The position numbers were made by a program, and so were the translations under genes. Below the pieces are notes generated by a model. It saw nothing but the letters and a program-made list of their open reading frames with translations, searched no databases and was not told where the DNA came from. A stretch of DNA of 64,000 nucleotides from Desulfobaculum sp044987625 (GTDB lineage Bacteria; Desulfobacterota; Desulfovibrionia; Desulfovibrionales; Desulfovibrionaceae): positions 372,001 through 436,000 of the forward strand of contig NZ_JBJDSB010000001.1 in assembly GCF_044987625.1 (NCBI RefSeq), in the 5' to 3' direction. Shown here one piece after another: positions 44,615 through 53,031 of the stretch. Every line of letters begins with the position of its first letter. Within the stretch, counting starts at the first letter, position 1.

Positions 44615-46140
44615 CGCACATGCCACCGGGAGAATCGCCCACGCGCATCCTGTCCATCGCCAGCGGCAAAGGCGGCGTGGGCAAGACCAACGTCACCGTC
44701 AACCTTGCGTGGGCACTGGGCGAAATGGGCCACAGCGTGTGCATTCTGGATGCAGACCTCGGGCTGTCCAACGTGGACATCCTGCTGGGCATCCAGCCCC
44801 GCCACACGCTGGAGGACGTCCTCTTTGACGACCTGCCCATGCGTGAGGCCATCATGCCCGTCGGTCCCGGTGTGGACCTTATTTCCGGCGCATCCGGCGT
44901 GCCCCGGCTGGCCGAGCTTACCCGCCCCATGCGCAAGCGTCTGGTGACGCAGTGCGCCTCCCTTGGCAGTTATGACTACATCATTATCGACAATTCACCG
45001 GGCATTACCGCGCAGGTGACCTCGCTGTGCCTGTCCGCCAAGGACGTCATCCTTGTGGTGAACCCGGAGGCCACCTCCATCACCGACGCCTACGCCCTGA
45101 CCAAAGTCCTCTCGCGCGAGGGGCTGTGGTGGATGCCGCGCATCCTCGTCAACCGCGCCCGCAGCGCCAAACAGGCGCGGCTCATCTTTGAAAAGCTGCG
45201 CGCCACGGCTGGCCAGCGCCTTGGGCTGAACTGCTCCTTCCTCGGGCATATTCCGGAGGACAGAAGCATCGCCTCGGCCTCGGCATTTCAGCGCCCCCTT
45301 ATGGAGACGCACCCCGGCTCCAACGCGGCCATGGCTCTGCGGAACGTGGCCTCGCGCATCCGCTCCACCGCCGTGTCCAAAAACCGCATGATCAGCCCGC
45401 ACCGTTTTCTGGATGCCTCGGTCATGCGGCTGAAGCAAACCACGGACGCCCCGCGAAAGGCCCCCGCCACAGGAGCGTCAACGCCCATCCTGCGCCACGC
45501 CATCCACGAACTGGACCGCATCGACGCCTTGCTTGAAAGCATCGACACGGACGTCAGCCCCGCGCAGACTGCGGCCACACGCTCCGTGGTTCGAAAGCGC
45601 ATCAGCGACCTGCGCGCCCGGCTCCAAAGCTCCCATACGGCGCCCCCTGCGGCCCAGCCCGCGCCGCTTCGGCCCATCTCCCAACAGCCCGCACCCCTGC
45701 GTGCGCCTCAAGATGCATTTGAAGGCGACACTTCCAGCACCCCGGCGGAGCCGAAGATGGAGCCTGCCGCCCCGCCTGTGGAGCGGCACCCCGCGCTGCT
45801 TCTGTGCCCGGACGATGCCCTGCGCGACCTGCTGGTGGAAATGCTGACGGATACGGGTTACCGGGTGGACCTTGCGCCGCTGCCCACGCGCTCGTCCATG
45901 CCGGACTTTGCGCCCTACCGCCTTGGCGTGGTGTGCTGGGACGGCCCGGCCGCGCATATTGAAAGCCTGCTGGCGCGCACCGGGGAGACGCCTGTGGTGT
46001 GGCTGCGCGGCTACCGCCGGCCCCCGGCGGCAGAACCGCACCTTGCCCCGCAGGTCACGGTTATCGACAAGCCCTTTTCCGTCTCGGACCTGCGCCGCAC
46101 CTTCACGGAAGCGGCAAAGCCCGCGCACGAGGTGGCGTAA
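44611..46140 (+). CDS. MinD/FlhG-like ATPase fused to a degenerate receiver
   Basis: The 509-aa protein has a ParA/MinD ATPase (about 10-260) with the deviant Walker A SGKGGVGKTN (18-27), DADLGLSNVD and IIDNSPG. It resembles FlhG, the regulator of flagellar number. A Pro-rich linker (about 330-385) leads to a C-terminal receiver-like fold (about 390-505: LLLCPDDALRDLLVEML, then VIDKPFSVSDLR) whose phospho-Asp position is not a normal D in a D-x-x-x-P context, so it is likely a dead receiver. Its start overlaps the kinase stop (ATGA), so the two are made together. Confidence 0.87.
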   Translation: MTHMPPGESPTRILSIASGKGGVGKTNVTVNLAWALGEMGHSVCILDADLGLSNVDILLGIQPRHTLEDVLFDDLPMREAIMPVGPGVDLISGASGVPRLAELTRPMRKRLVTQCASLGSYDYIIIDNSPGITAQVTSLCLSAKDVILVVNPEATSITDAYALTKVLSREGLWWMPRILVNRARSAKQARLIFEKLRATAGQRLGLNCSFLGHIPEDRSIASASAFQRPLMETHPGSNAAMALRNVASRIRSTAVSKNRMISPHRFLDASVMRLKQTTDAPRKAPATGASTPILRHAIHELDRIDALLESIDTDVSPAQTAATRSVVRKRISDLRARLQSSHTAPPAAQPAPLRPISQQPAPLRAPQDAFEGDTSSTPAEPKMEPAAPPVERHPALLLCPDDALRDLLVEMLTDTGYRVDLAPLPTRSSMPDFAPYRLGVVCWDGPAAHIESLLARTGETPVVWLRGYRRPPAAEPHLAPQVTVIDKPFSVSDLRRTFTEAAKPAHEVA

Positions 46141-46286
46141 CGGCGCGCACGCCACTCCTCTGGCGCAAGCGCCCGGCTTCGTCCTCCAGCCGCCCGTGAA
46201 TGGTGAACGGCTGGGCACCACACTGATGGACCGGCGGCGAACGCCTCCGCCCTTCTCCCCCTGCACGACACTTTTCCAAAACAAAA

Positions 46287-46326
46287 GCGGCCCGGATGTC
46301 CAAGGACATCCGGGCCGCGTGTTTTT
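46287..46326. terminator. Bidirectional terminator
   Basis: A perfect 15-bp stem (46287-46301 with 46304-46318) lies between the MinD-like gene and the convergent FadL gene, followed by GTGTTTTT. Confidence 0.9.
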
Positions 46327-46344
46327 CGCGTCTTCAGCGGGCTG

Positions 46345-47652
46345 CTAGAAGTCGTAGCCCACGGTCACGCCCACAAGGTGGGTGAAGGTGTTGTGTCCCT
46401 TGGAGTCGTAGATGGCCTCGGCCTTGCGCTCATCAAAGTGGCGCTCCTCGGCGACGAGGTAGGTGTAGGACAGGTCGAGGGTCCAATGCTCGTCAAAGCG
46501 GAAGCCGGTACCGGCGGAGAACAGGTGCCTGTCGCCCGTGGGCAACAGGTACTCGGCGTATTCGTCCTCGATGGGGGACTGGTCGAACACGTAGCCACCG
46601 CGCAGGGTCAGCCAGTCGTTGTACTGGTACTCCGCACCAAGCTGCACGCGGATGGTGTCGTTGTAGTCCTTGGTGGAGCTGGTGCTCAAGGCTGGAACAT
46701 CTTCGTTTTCGATGTTCAGCTCATTGTACAGGCTCCAGTTGGTCCACACGAGGTCGGCTTCCACGGAAAGGCGATCCGTCACGTTGTAGGACACGCCGGC
46801 AAAGATTTCATCAGGCAGGATGATGGTCGCGCCAGCATTGGCGGTCTTCAGCAATGGCTTCAAATTGTTATCCATTGTCGCATCATCATAGGAAAAGCTG
46901 ACCTCGCCGTTCACTTCCTGCTTCACCTGACTGCGATATGTCAGGCCAAAAGCAAGGTCGTCATTATACTGGTAGTGCATGGCCAGCATCAGACCCATTC
47001 CGAGGCTGTCGCCCTCAAGCGCGGAGTCGAAGTCGGAACCGTAGGTCGAAGGGTTGTAAACTCCATCTGCACTCGGAGCGATTCCATGCTTCACCTTCAA
47101 GGCATTCTGATCCACTACCTTCTCCTGCCGGAACTTGAACCACATGAACTCCGGGCCGATGGCGAGGGAGAGCTTGTCGTTGGCTTTCCATGCGATGGAG
47201 GGGCTAAAGGACACCGTTTCGATGCCCGCGTAGTTCACGTTGTAGCGGCCGGACCAGTCTTCCTCGAACTCCGTGCCAAGGCCGAAGCGGGAGAACGTGG
47301 CGAGGTTGATCCACAGGTTTTCACCCTGCTGGTAGGTGAAGTACATGTGCGGCGGAATCCATACATTGGATTTGCCCGTGGCGTCGCCGTACTTGTCATC
47401 ATCAAAGGTGATGGTGGAGTACGGATTAATGGCCGTGAACCCGGCCTGAAAGTGCGTACCGGGCAGATTGGTCACGTTGGCGGGGTTAAAGACAGCCGTG
47501 GAGGCATCGGGCGTGCGGGCTATGAGCGCACCGCCCAGCGCGTTGCCGCGCGCGCTATATTCGTACAGGCCATACCCCGCGGCCTGAACATTCTGGAATG
47601 CGCACATCACGATGAGCGCCGTCAGGACAAGACACTTCAAAACAGATTTCAT
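46345..47652 (-). CDS. FadL/OmpP1-family outer membrane transporter
   Basis: The 435-aa protein has a signal peptide (1-24, cut after NVQA), the N-terminal plug-type start AGYGLYEYSARGNALGGA with the FadL NPA-like segment FNPANVTNLPGT, and many amphipathic beta strands ending with aromatic VGYDF. FadL proteins carry long-chain fatty acids or other hydrophobic compounds across the outer membrane. AGAGAGG precedes the ATG. The gene is monocistronic, with a long AT-richer upstream region that holds a perfect 18-bp palindrome at 47795. Confidence 0.9.
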   Translation of the reverse strand: MKSVLKCLVLTALIVMCAFQNVQAAGYGLYEYSARGNALGGALIARTPDASTAVFNPANVTNLPGTHFQAGFTAINPYSTITFDDDKYGDATGKSNVWIPPHMYFTYQQGENLWINLATFSRFGLGTEFEEDWSGRYNVNYAGIETVSFSPSIAWKANDKLSLAIGPEFMWFKFRQEKVVDQNALKVKHGIAPSADGVYNPSTYGSDFDSALEGDSLGMGLMLAMHYQYNDDLAFGLTYRSQVKQEVNGEVSFSYDDATMDNNLKPLLKTANAGATIILPDEIFAGVSYNVTDRLSVEADLVWTNWSLYNELNIENEDVPALSTSSTKDYNDTIRVQLGAEYQYNDWLTLRGGYVFDQSPIEDEYAEYLLPTGDRHLFSAGTGFRFDEHWTLDLSYTYLVAEERHFDERKAEAIYDSKGHNTFTHLVGVTVGYDF

Positions 47653-48167
47653 ACAACCCTCTCTTCATCATCTCAGCTGCATCAGTGATTCGGGACCGAC
47701 GTATTGCGGTGTCAATTATCCGCCGCCTGAACATGGCGTGCGCCATTGATACGGCATAGTTCACCGCCGAGATAAACCGTTGTGCTTAACAATAAATTGC
47801 GAACGCAATTTTACCGGCACCGATTCAAAACTTTTGGAATCCGGACGGCATACCCTAATTCCTTGCAGATGACTAGTCTTGTCAGAAATGCCGCTGTGCA
47901 CGCCTCGCAAAACGCAGCGCCCATATTTTCACAGCACAAAACGAAAAACACACCGCACCGAGCAGGCCGGATACACACAACAGCCTCGCCGCAGAATGCA
48001 TCACGGCGCTACACACCATTTTTCATACACGAAGTGCCACGACCACACCCGTCAACACACATCAAGTACACACAACCCATCACCACAACTCCACGCCACA
48101 GCATACAGGTATCCGCCCTTGGATTTTGCACAGGAAAAGTGCCCCCAACCCACGCCACCCACGCAAA
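47653..48167. other. Long intergenic region between fadL and pyk
   Basis: About 515 bp without a supported gene, AT- and CA-richer than the window average. It contains the palindrome at 47795-47812. I see no tRNA, riboswitch or repeat. Confidence 0.4.
47795..47812. promoter_or_regulatory. Perfect 18-bp palindrome, candidate operator
   Basis: AAATTGCGAACGCAATTT reads the same on both strands (8-bp arms around AA). It lies 143 bp upstream of the fadL start and would suit a dimeric repressor such as a TetR- or MarR-type fatty-acid regulator. The regulator is unknown. Confidence 0.45.
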
Positions 48168-48198
48168 AGCGCCCCGCAGCCGTCGGCTGCGGGGCGCT
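48168..48198 (-). terminator. Terminator of pyk
   Basis: A perfect 14-bp stem (AGCGCCCCGCAGCC and GGCTGCGGGGCGCT) ends on the minus strand with TTTTGC, 25 bp past the pyk stop. Confidence 0.85.
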
Positions 48199-48222
48199 GT
48201 CTGTTTCCGAAGAAAAAAGTTT

Positions 48223-49647
48223 CTACTTATAGAACAATTTAATGGTGTTCGTTTTGGTCTCGGGCTGTCCCGGCGGATGCGGCTGCCCTGAAGTAATGAC
48301 CACAGAGTGTCCGGGGGCTATGCTCTCCTCGGCCCGCACAAAGGCAATAGCGCGCTGAAGGTGGCTTTCAATGCTGGAGTCCGTACCCCGCGGCACCACA
48401 CCCCAGAAAAAGTTCAGCATCCGTAGCGCCTTTTCATCCGGCGACAGCGCATACATGACCAGCGACGGCCTGCGGCTGGACAGCATCCGCGCCGTGCTGC
48501 CGCTGGTGGAATGGCAGACCAGCGCCGCGCTTTCGGCATGCTCGGCCACCACGCAGGCGGAATAGGCAAGGTACTTGACGATGTTCTTCTCCGGACTCGG
48601 CCGGAAGGCGCCGCCAAGGCGCTCCAGATAGTAGTCCTCGCAGTACTGGGCAATGCCCTGGATATACGCGCAGGTCTCCACGGGATAGTTGCCGATGGCC
48701 GTCTCCTCGGACAGCATCACGCAGTCCGCGCCGTCCATAACGGCGTTGCCCACGTCCGTTGCCTCGGCGCGGGTGGGGCCGGGATTCTTGACCATGGACA
48801 GCATCATCTGCGTGGCGACGATGACGGCCTTCTGCTTGTGGCGGCAGGCGCGGATAATCCGCTTTTGCACCACGGGCAGGGTGGACAGCGAGCACTCCAC
48901 GCCAAGGTCGCCGCGCGCCACCATGATGGCGTCCGCCGCCTCAACAATGGACTCCACATTCTCCACAGCGCGCTTGCGCTCCAGCTTGGCAACCACGGGC
49001 ACCGACGACCCATGCTGGGCAATCAGGTCCTTCAGCTCCTTCACATCCGCCGCCGTCTGCACAAAGGACATGGCAACAGCGTCCAGCCCGATGGGCAGGC
49101 CTTCGGCGAGGTCCTGCTTGTCCTTTTCCGTCAGGGCGGGAAGCGGGTGAATTTTGTCCGGGAAGGCAATGCCCTTGTGCGAGGTGAGCAGGCCTTCGGT
49201 ATTGGCCTCCATCTCGAACAGTTCGTCCTGTTCCTGCACCTCGGTCACGGTAAAGCGCAGCATGCCGTCGGCAAGGTACACCGCGTCGCCAACGCCAAGC
49301 CCCTGCAAAAGTTCGGGCACATCAAGGCTGACAAAAGTCCGGCCAATGGTCTGCGGCTGGTAGCTCGGCAGGCCAAGGAGCACCCGGTCGCCCTTGTTGA
49401 TCTGCAAGGGGGAGCCTTCCACCTCCCCGATGCGGATTTTGGGACCACACAGGTCGCCCATGATGGTCAGGCGGATGCCGGTCTCCTGCTCCAGCTTGCG
49501 GATATCCGCCACCACGGGCTTGAAGGCCTCGGCATTGGAATGCGAAAAATTCAAACGAAAAATGCGGACCCCGTGCTCCACCATACCCTTCATGATGTCG
49601 TACTTCATGGAGGCTGGTCCGAGCGTGGCGATGATCTTCGTTCGCAT
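48223..49647 (-). CDS. pyk: Pyruvate kinase
   Basis: Pyruvate kinase makes pyruvate and ATP from phosphoenolpyruvate. The 474-aa protein starts TKIIATLGPAS and has the RLNFSHS segment, the AKLERKRAVEN stretch in place of the usual AKIE (catalytic Lys/Glu kept), MVARGDLGVE, ATQMMLSMVKNPGPTRAE and MLSEETA (usually MLSGETA). The C-terminal regulatory domain is present. GGAAGGAT precedes the ATG. Together with pgi at 53032 it gives part of glycolysis in this region. Confidence 0.95.
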   Translation of the reverse strand: MRTKIIATLGPASMKYDIMKGMVEHGVRIFRLNFSHSNAEAFKPVVADIRKLEQETGIRLTIMGDLCGPKIRIGEVEGSPLQINKGDRVLLGLPSYQPQTIGRTFVSLDVPELLQGLGVGDAVYLADGMLRFTVTEVQEQDELFEMEANTEGLLTSHKGIAFPDKIHPLPALTEKDKQDLAEGLPIGLDAVAMSFVQTAADVKELKDLIAQHGSSVPVVAKLERKRAVENVESIVEAADAIMVARGDLGVECSLSTLPVVQKRIIRACRHKQKAVIVATQMMLSMVKNPGPTRAEATDVGNAVMDGADCVMLSEETAIGNYPVETCAYIQGIAQYCEDYYLERLGGAFRPSPEKNIVKYLAYSACVVAEHAESAALVCHSTSGSTARMLSSRRPSLVMYALSPDEKALRMLNFFWGVVPRGTDSSIESHLQRAIAFVRAEESIAPGHSVVITSGQPHPPGQPETKTNTIKLFYK

Positions 49648-49853
49648 ACTATCCTTCCGGGTTTAGACGTTCGTGCCCGTCCCTCATTTCGTGTGCCGCC
49701 GCCAAGGGCGCGTGCCCAGACGGCGCAGGACGGGAAGCGCGGGGAGTTCAACTCCCGCTCCCATCCACGAATACCAAACTCCAGCCCCAAGCAAAAGGGC
49801 CGAAGCACGCGCAGGGGAAAACCCGCCCCGCGGATACCGCTCCGGCCCCGGCG

Positions 49854-50831
49854 TTAGTTCAGACGGCCCAGGGAGATGTCGTCCATTTCGCGCAGCAGGT
49901 CGTCAAAATACGCGATGGTGCTCTTCAGGCCATCACGCAGCGCGACCCTCGGCTCCCAGCCCAACGTCTCACGGGCGAAGGTGATGTCCGGCTTGCGCTG
50001 GGTGGGGTCGTCGCCGGGCAGGGGCTTAAAGTCGATGGAGGAGCGGCTGCCGGTCATCTCGATAACGATTTCCGCCAGCTCCAAAATGGTGAACTCGCCG
50101 GGGTTGCCAAGATTCATGGGCCCGGTCACCTCGTCCGGCGCGTCCATCAAGCGAACAAAGCCTTCAATCAAGTCGTCCACGTAGCAGAAGGAGCGCGTCT
50201 GCGAACCGTCGCCGTACACCGTGATGGGCTTACCGCGCAGCGCCTGCGTGATGAAGTTGGACACCACGCGACCGTCGTTGGGGTGCATGCGCGGGCCATA
50301 GGTATTGAAGATGCGCGCCACCTTGATGCCCAGCCCGTGCTGGCGGTGGTAGTCGAAAAACAGCGTCTCGGCGCAGCGTTTGCCCTCGTCGTAGCATGCG
50401 CGGCGTCCAATGGGATTCACGCGGCCCCAGTAGGCCTCGTTTTGCGGATGCACCTCCGGGTCGCCGTAGACCTCGGATGTGGAGGCCTGAAAAATTTTGG
50501 CGCGCGTGCGCTTGGCAAGGCCCAGCATATTGATGGCCCCGTGGATGGACGTCTTGGTGGTCTGCACCGGGTCGTGCTGGTAATGGATGGGCGAGGCCGG
50601 ACAGGCCAGATTATAAATCTCGTCGCACTCCACATACAGCGGAAAGGTCACGTCGTGCCGCATCAGCTCAAAGTACGGGTTATCCAGCAGATGCGTAATA
50701 TTGCGCCGCGCACCCGTGAAGTAGTTGTCCACGCACAGCACGTCGCAGCCATCATTCAGCAGCCGCTCGCACAAAAACGAGCCAAGGAATCCCGCGCCAC
50801 CGGTCACAAGCACGCGCTTTCTGATATGCAT
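49854..50831 (-). CDS. UDP-glucuronate decarboxylase (UDP-xylose synthase)-like epimerase
   Basis: The 325-aa extended SDR has TGGAGFLG (10-17), the UXS-type segment DEIYNLACPASPIHYQ, S117-T-S-E120, and Y147-x3-K151. These fit UDP-glucuronic acid decarboxylation to UDP-xylose, a donor for surface polysaccharides. The ATG at 50831 has AGAGG seven bases upstream; a TTG at 50837 is in frame but poorer. A dehydrogenase that would make UDP-glucuronate is not in this window. Other NAD-dependent epimerases share the fold, so UXS is a likely, not certain, call. Confidence 0.86.
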   Translation of the reverse strand: MHIRKRVLVTGGAGFLGSFLCERLLNDGCDVLCVDNYFTGARRNITHLLDNPYFELMRHDVTFPLYVECDEIYNLACPASPIHYQHDPVQTTKTSIHGAINMLGLAKRTRAKIFQASTSEVYGDPEVHPQNEAYWGRVNPIGRRACYDEGKRCAETLFFDYHRQHGLGIKVARIFNTYGPRMHPNDGRVVSNFITQALRGKPITVYGDGSQTRSFCYVDDLIEGFVRLMDAPDEVTGPMNLGNPGEFTILELAEIVIEMTGSRSSIDFKPLPGDDPTQRKPDITFARETLGWEPRVALRDGLKSTIAYFDDLLREMDDISLGRLN

Positions 50832-51024
50832 CGTCAATCCTCTGTCCTAGGAAGGGTTTCGGAGCGCCGACGGATTCCCGACGCGCCCCACCAAAGCGGA
50901 GCCATGCAAGCAAGAATCGCACCTGCCCCGCTCACGGCGCGTGGGCGCACCACAGGGCAATGCATCACCATACCTATCATACACAGCGCCCCTCGCACCA
51001 GCACAGCGCACCGATATGCCAAGA

Positions 51025-51055
51025 AAAAAGGGGAACGCGCCACGCGCGTTCCCCT
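51025..51055 (-). terminator. Terminator of the symporter operon
   Basis: GGGGAACGCGC and GCGCGTTCCCC form a perfect 11-bp stem; the A run at 51025-51030 becomes a T run on the minus strand, 26 bp past the stop. Confidence 0.88.
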
Positions 51056-51080
51056 GTAGGTCGATTCATTGTGCCCAGCG

Positions 51081-52682
51081 TCAGCGGAAATACCGCCAGC
51101 ACCGCGCAACGTGCGCGGCGTCCATTGGCTGGGTCATGCGGCTGACCACCACCGCCAGGGTCATGCTCACGGGCAGGGCCACCACGTTGGGGTCCAGCCA
51201 TTGCAGCAGCCACAACGTGCTGCCCTCCGGCGCGGCCGCCGCAAGGGACGGCACACCAGCAACAGCCTCACACAGCCCAAGGGCCGCCGATTCCTTGAGG
51301 TGCACAAAAAGCAGCCAAAACATGGACACGGCAAAGCCGCCCATCATGGATGCTATGGCCCCGGTACGCGTCATGCCCCGCCAATACAGGCCAAGGCAAT
51401 AGGCGGGCAAAAACGCCGCGCCGCACAGCCCGAAAAAGAACGCCGTCGCCCGGGCGATTACGCTCCCCGGTAGCACCCACGCCCACACAAGGGTCATGAA
51501 GATGGTCACGGCCACGCCCATCTGGGTGACCTTGAACGTTTCGCCATTGGACAGGCGCAGGGCCTTGTGGAACACGTCGCGCCCAAGGGACGTACCGCCC
51601 ACATGATACTGGGACGACAGCGTACTCATGGCCGCGGCAAACATCGCCATAAGGAACAGCGCGGAGAACCACCCCGGCATAATGCGCTCGATGTACAGCG
51701 GGATAATGCGGTCATAGTTCCCCTCGGCCATGACGATGGCGATTTTGCCGAAGGTCTCATAGAACACCGCGTTGGACAGCGCGCCAACAACGTAGGGCAC
51801 GCCGGGCAACAGCAGGATGAACACCCCGCCGTAGAGGACGGCGCGGTTGAGTTCCTTGTCGCTTTCCACAGTCATAAAGCGCACGGCAAGCTGAGGCTGC
51901 GCCAAGACGCCAATACCCACCCCGTAAACGATGGTGGTAAACACGGTGAGCCAGATGGGCGTGCCAAAGCGAATGCCCTGGGTCCAGCCCTCCATGCCCC
52001 CTGCGCGCAGGGATTCCGGCATCAAGTGCGCCATGGACGCCAGCGTCTGATGCGCCTGCGTCACGCCGCCCAGCTTGGAGTAGGTCACGGTAACCAGCAC
52101 CACCATCATGGCGGCCATAATGGTGCCCTGAAAGGCGTCCGTGTACATCACGGCCTTCAGGCCGCCGGTAATGACGTACAGCGCAAGGATGAGCGTAAAG
52201 CCCACCATGGCTGTCTCCAGCGGAATGCCGAGGGACACCTCAATCATATGCGAGATGCCGAGCAAAACCGCCGCCGCATACACGGGGACGAACAGAAAAA
52301 TCACTCCCCCGGAAAAGCCCTGAATAAAGCGCGACTGATACCGCGCCCCCAAAAGCTCGGGAAAGGTCAAACAGTCCAGCGCAAGGCCAAGGCGGCGGGT
52401 GCGCTTGCCAAGGACGGTCATGGCGAACAGCACGCCCACAGCAATATTCAAAAAGGTGAGCCACATCAGCGAAAAGCCGAACATTCCGGCAACGCCGCCA
52501 AAGCCGATAATGGCCGATGTGGAAATAAACGTCGCCCCGTAGGACATAGCCATAACAAACGGATGCATCCGCCGTCCGGCCAGCATGTAGTCCGTGGCGA
52601 CCTTGGTGTCCTTCCAGCCTCTGTAGCCCAGATAGAACACCACCAGCATGTACAGGGTTGTGGCCAGAGCCTTCAGCATCAT
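51081..52682 (-). CDS. Sodium:solute symporter (SSS family)
   Basis: The 533-aa inner-membrane protein has about 13 hydrophobic helices. It shows the SSS landmarks TDYMLAGRRMHPFVMA, ATFISTSAIIGFGG and the long loop AAMSTLSSQYHVGGTSLGRDV. Members carry acetate, proline, pantothenate or other small organic acids with Na+. The N-terminal in-frame extension to 52799 is not coding; the ATG at 52682 overlaps the stop of the small upstream gene (ATGA). A small accessory subunit next to SSS genes is typical of organic-acid symporters of this type. The solute is unknown. Confidence 0.9.
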   Translation of the reverse strand: MMLKALATTLYMLVVFYLGYRGWKDTKVATDYMLAGRRMHPFVMAMSYGATFISTSAIIGFGGVAGMFGFSLMWLTFLNIAVGVLFAMTVLGKRTRRLGLALDCLTFPELLGARYQSRFIQGFSGGVIFLFVPVYAAAVLLGISHMIEVSLGIPLETAMVGFTLILALYVITGGLKAVMYTDAFQGTIMAAMMVVLVTVTYSKLGGVTQAHQTLASMAHLMPESLRAGGMEGWTQGIRFGTPIWLTVFTTIVYGVGIGVLAQPQLAVRFMTVESDKELNRAVLYGGVFILLLPGVPYVVGALSNAVFYETFGKIAIVMAEGNYDRIIPLYIERIMPGWFSALFLMAMFAAAMSTLSSQYHVGGTSLGRDVFHKALRLSNGETFKVTQMGVAVTIFMTLVWAWVLPGSVIARATAFFFGLCGAAFLPAYCLGLYWRGMTRTGAIASMMGGFAVSMFWLLFVHLKESAALGLCEAVAGVPSLAAAAPEGSTLWLLQWLDPNVVALPVSMTLAVVVSRMTQPMDAAHVARCWRYFR

Positions 52683-52837
52683 TCGTGCGGCTCCTCCCCG
52701 GAAGATGACGTACCGACCCCTTCGGCGTCCTCTCCTCCCCTGTTCCAGTTGACCACGCCGTAGATGACGCTCGCGGCGGCGGCCCCAAGGGTCAGCCACA
52801 CGGCAAGCGCAACGGCGCCATTGTCAAAACCAAGCAT
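52679..52837 (-). CDS. Small symporter accessory subunit
   Basis: The 52-aa protein has one hydrophobic helix (ALAVWLTLGAAAASVIYG) and a Gly/Ser/Glu-rich polar tail (NRGGEDAEG). It resembles the small accessory proteins encoded directly ahead of SSS symporters. GGGAGG precedes the ATG at 52837; the frame to 52903 lacks support. Its stop overlaps the symporter start by four bases, so the two proteins are likely made in equal amounts. Confidence 0.8.
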   Translation of the reverse strand: MLGFDNGAVALAVWLTLGAAAASVIYGVVNWNRGGEDAEGVGTSSSGEEPHE

Positions 52838-53031
52838 GTCAAAGACCTCCCTATGCGAAAAAAACCGGAAGGATATCCGATTGCGAACTGGTTGAGTAGG
52901 CAATGGTTGTCCTTGCTGTCAAGAACCTCATCCGGCCGCGGCGTTGACTTCCCGCCGTGTTTCGTCCAAATTAGACTGCGAACTAAAGCGGTTATCACCT
53001 TGGTCCGAAAACCACATATAGAGGAACTGTC

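Noticed and set aside
52917..52922. TTGACA on the minus strand as promoter of the symporter operon
   Set aside because: The -35 box is perfect but no acceptable -10 lies at 16-18 bases, so a promoter is not claimed.
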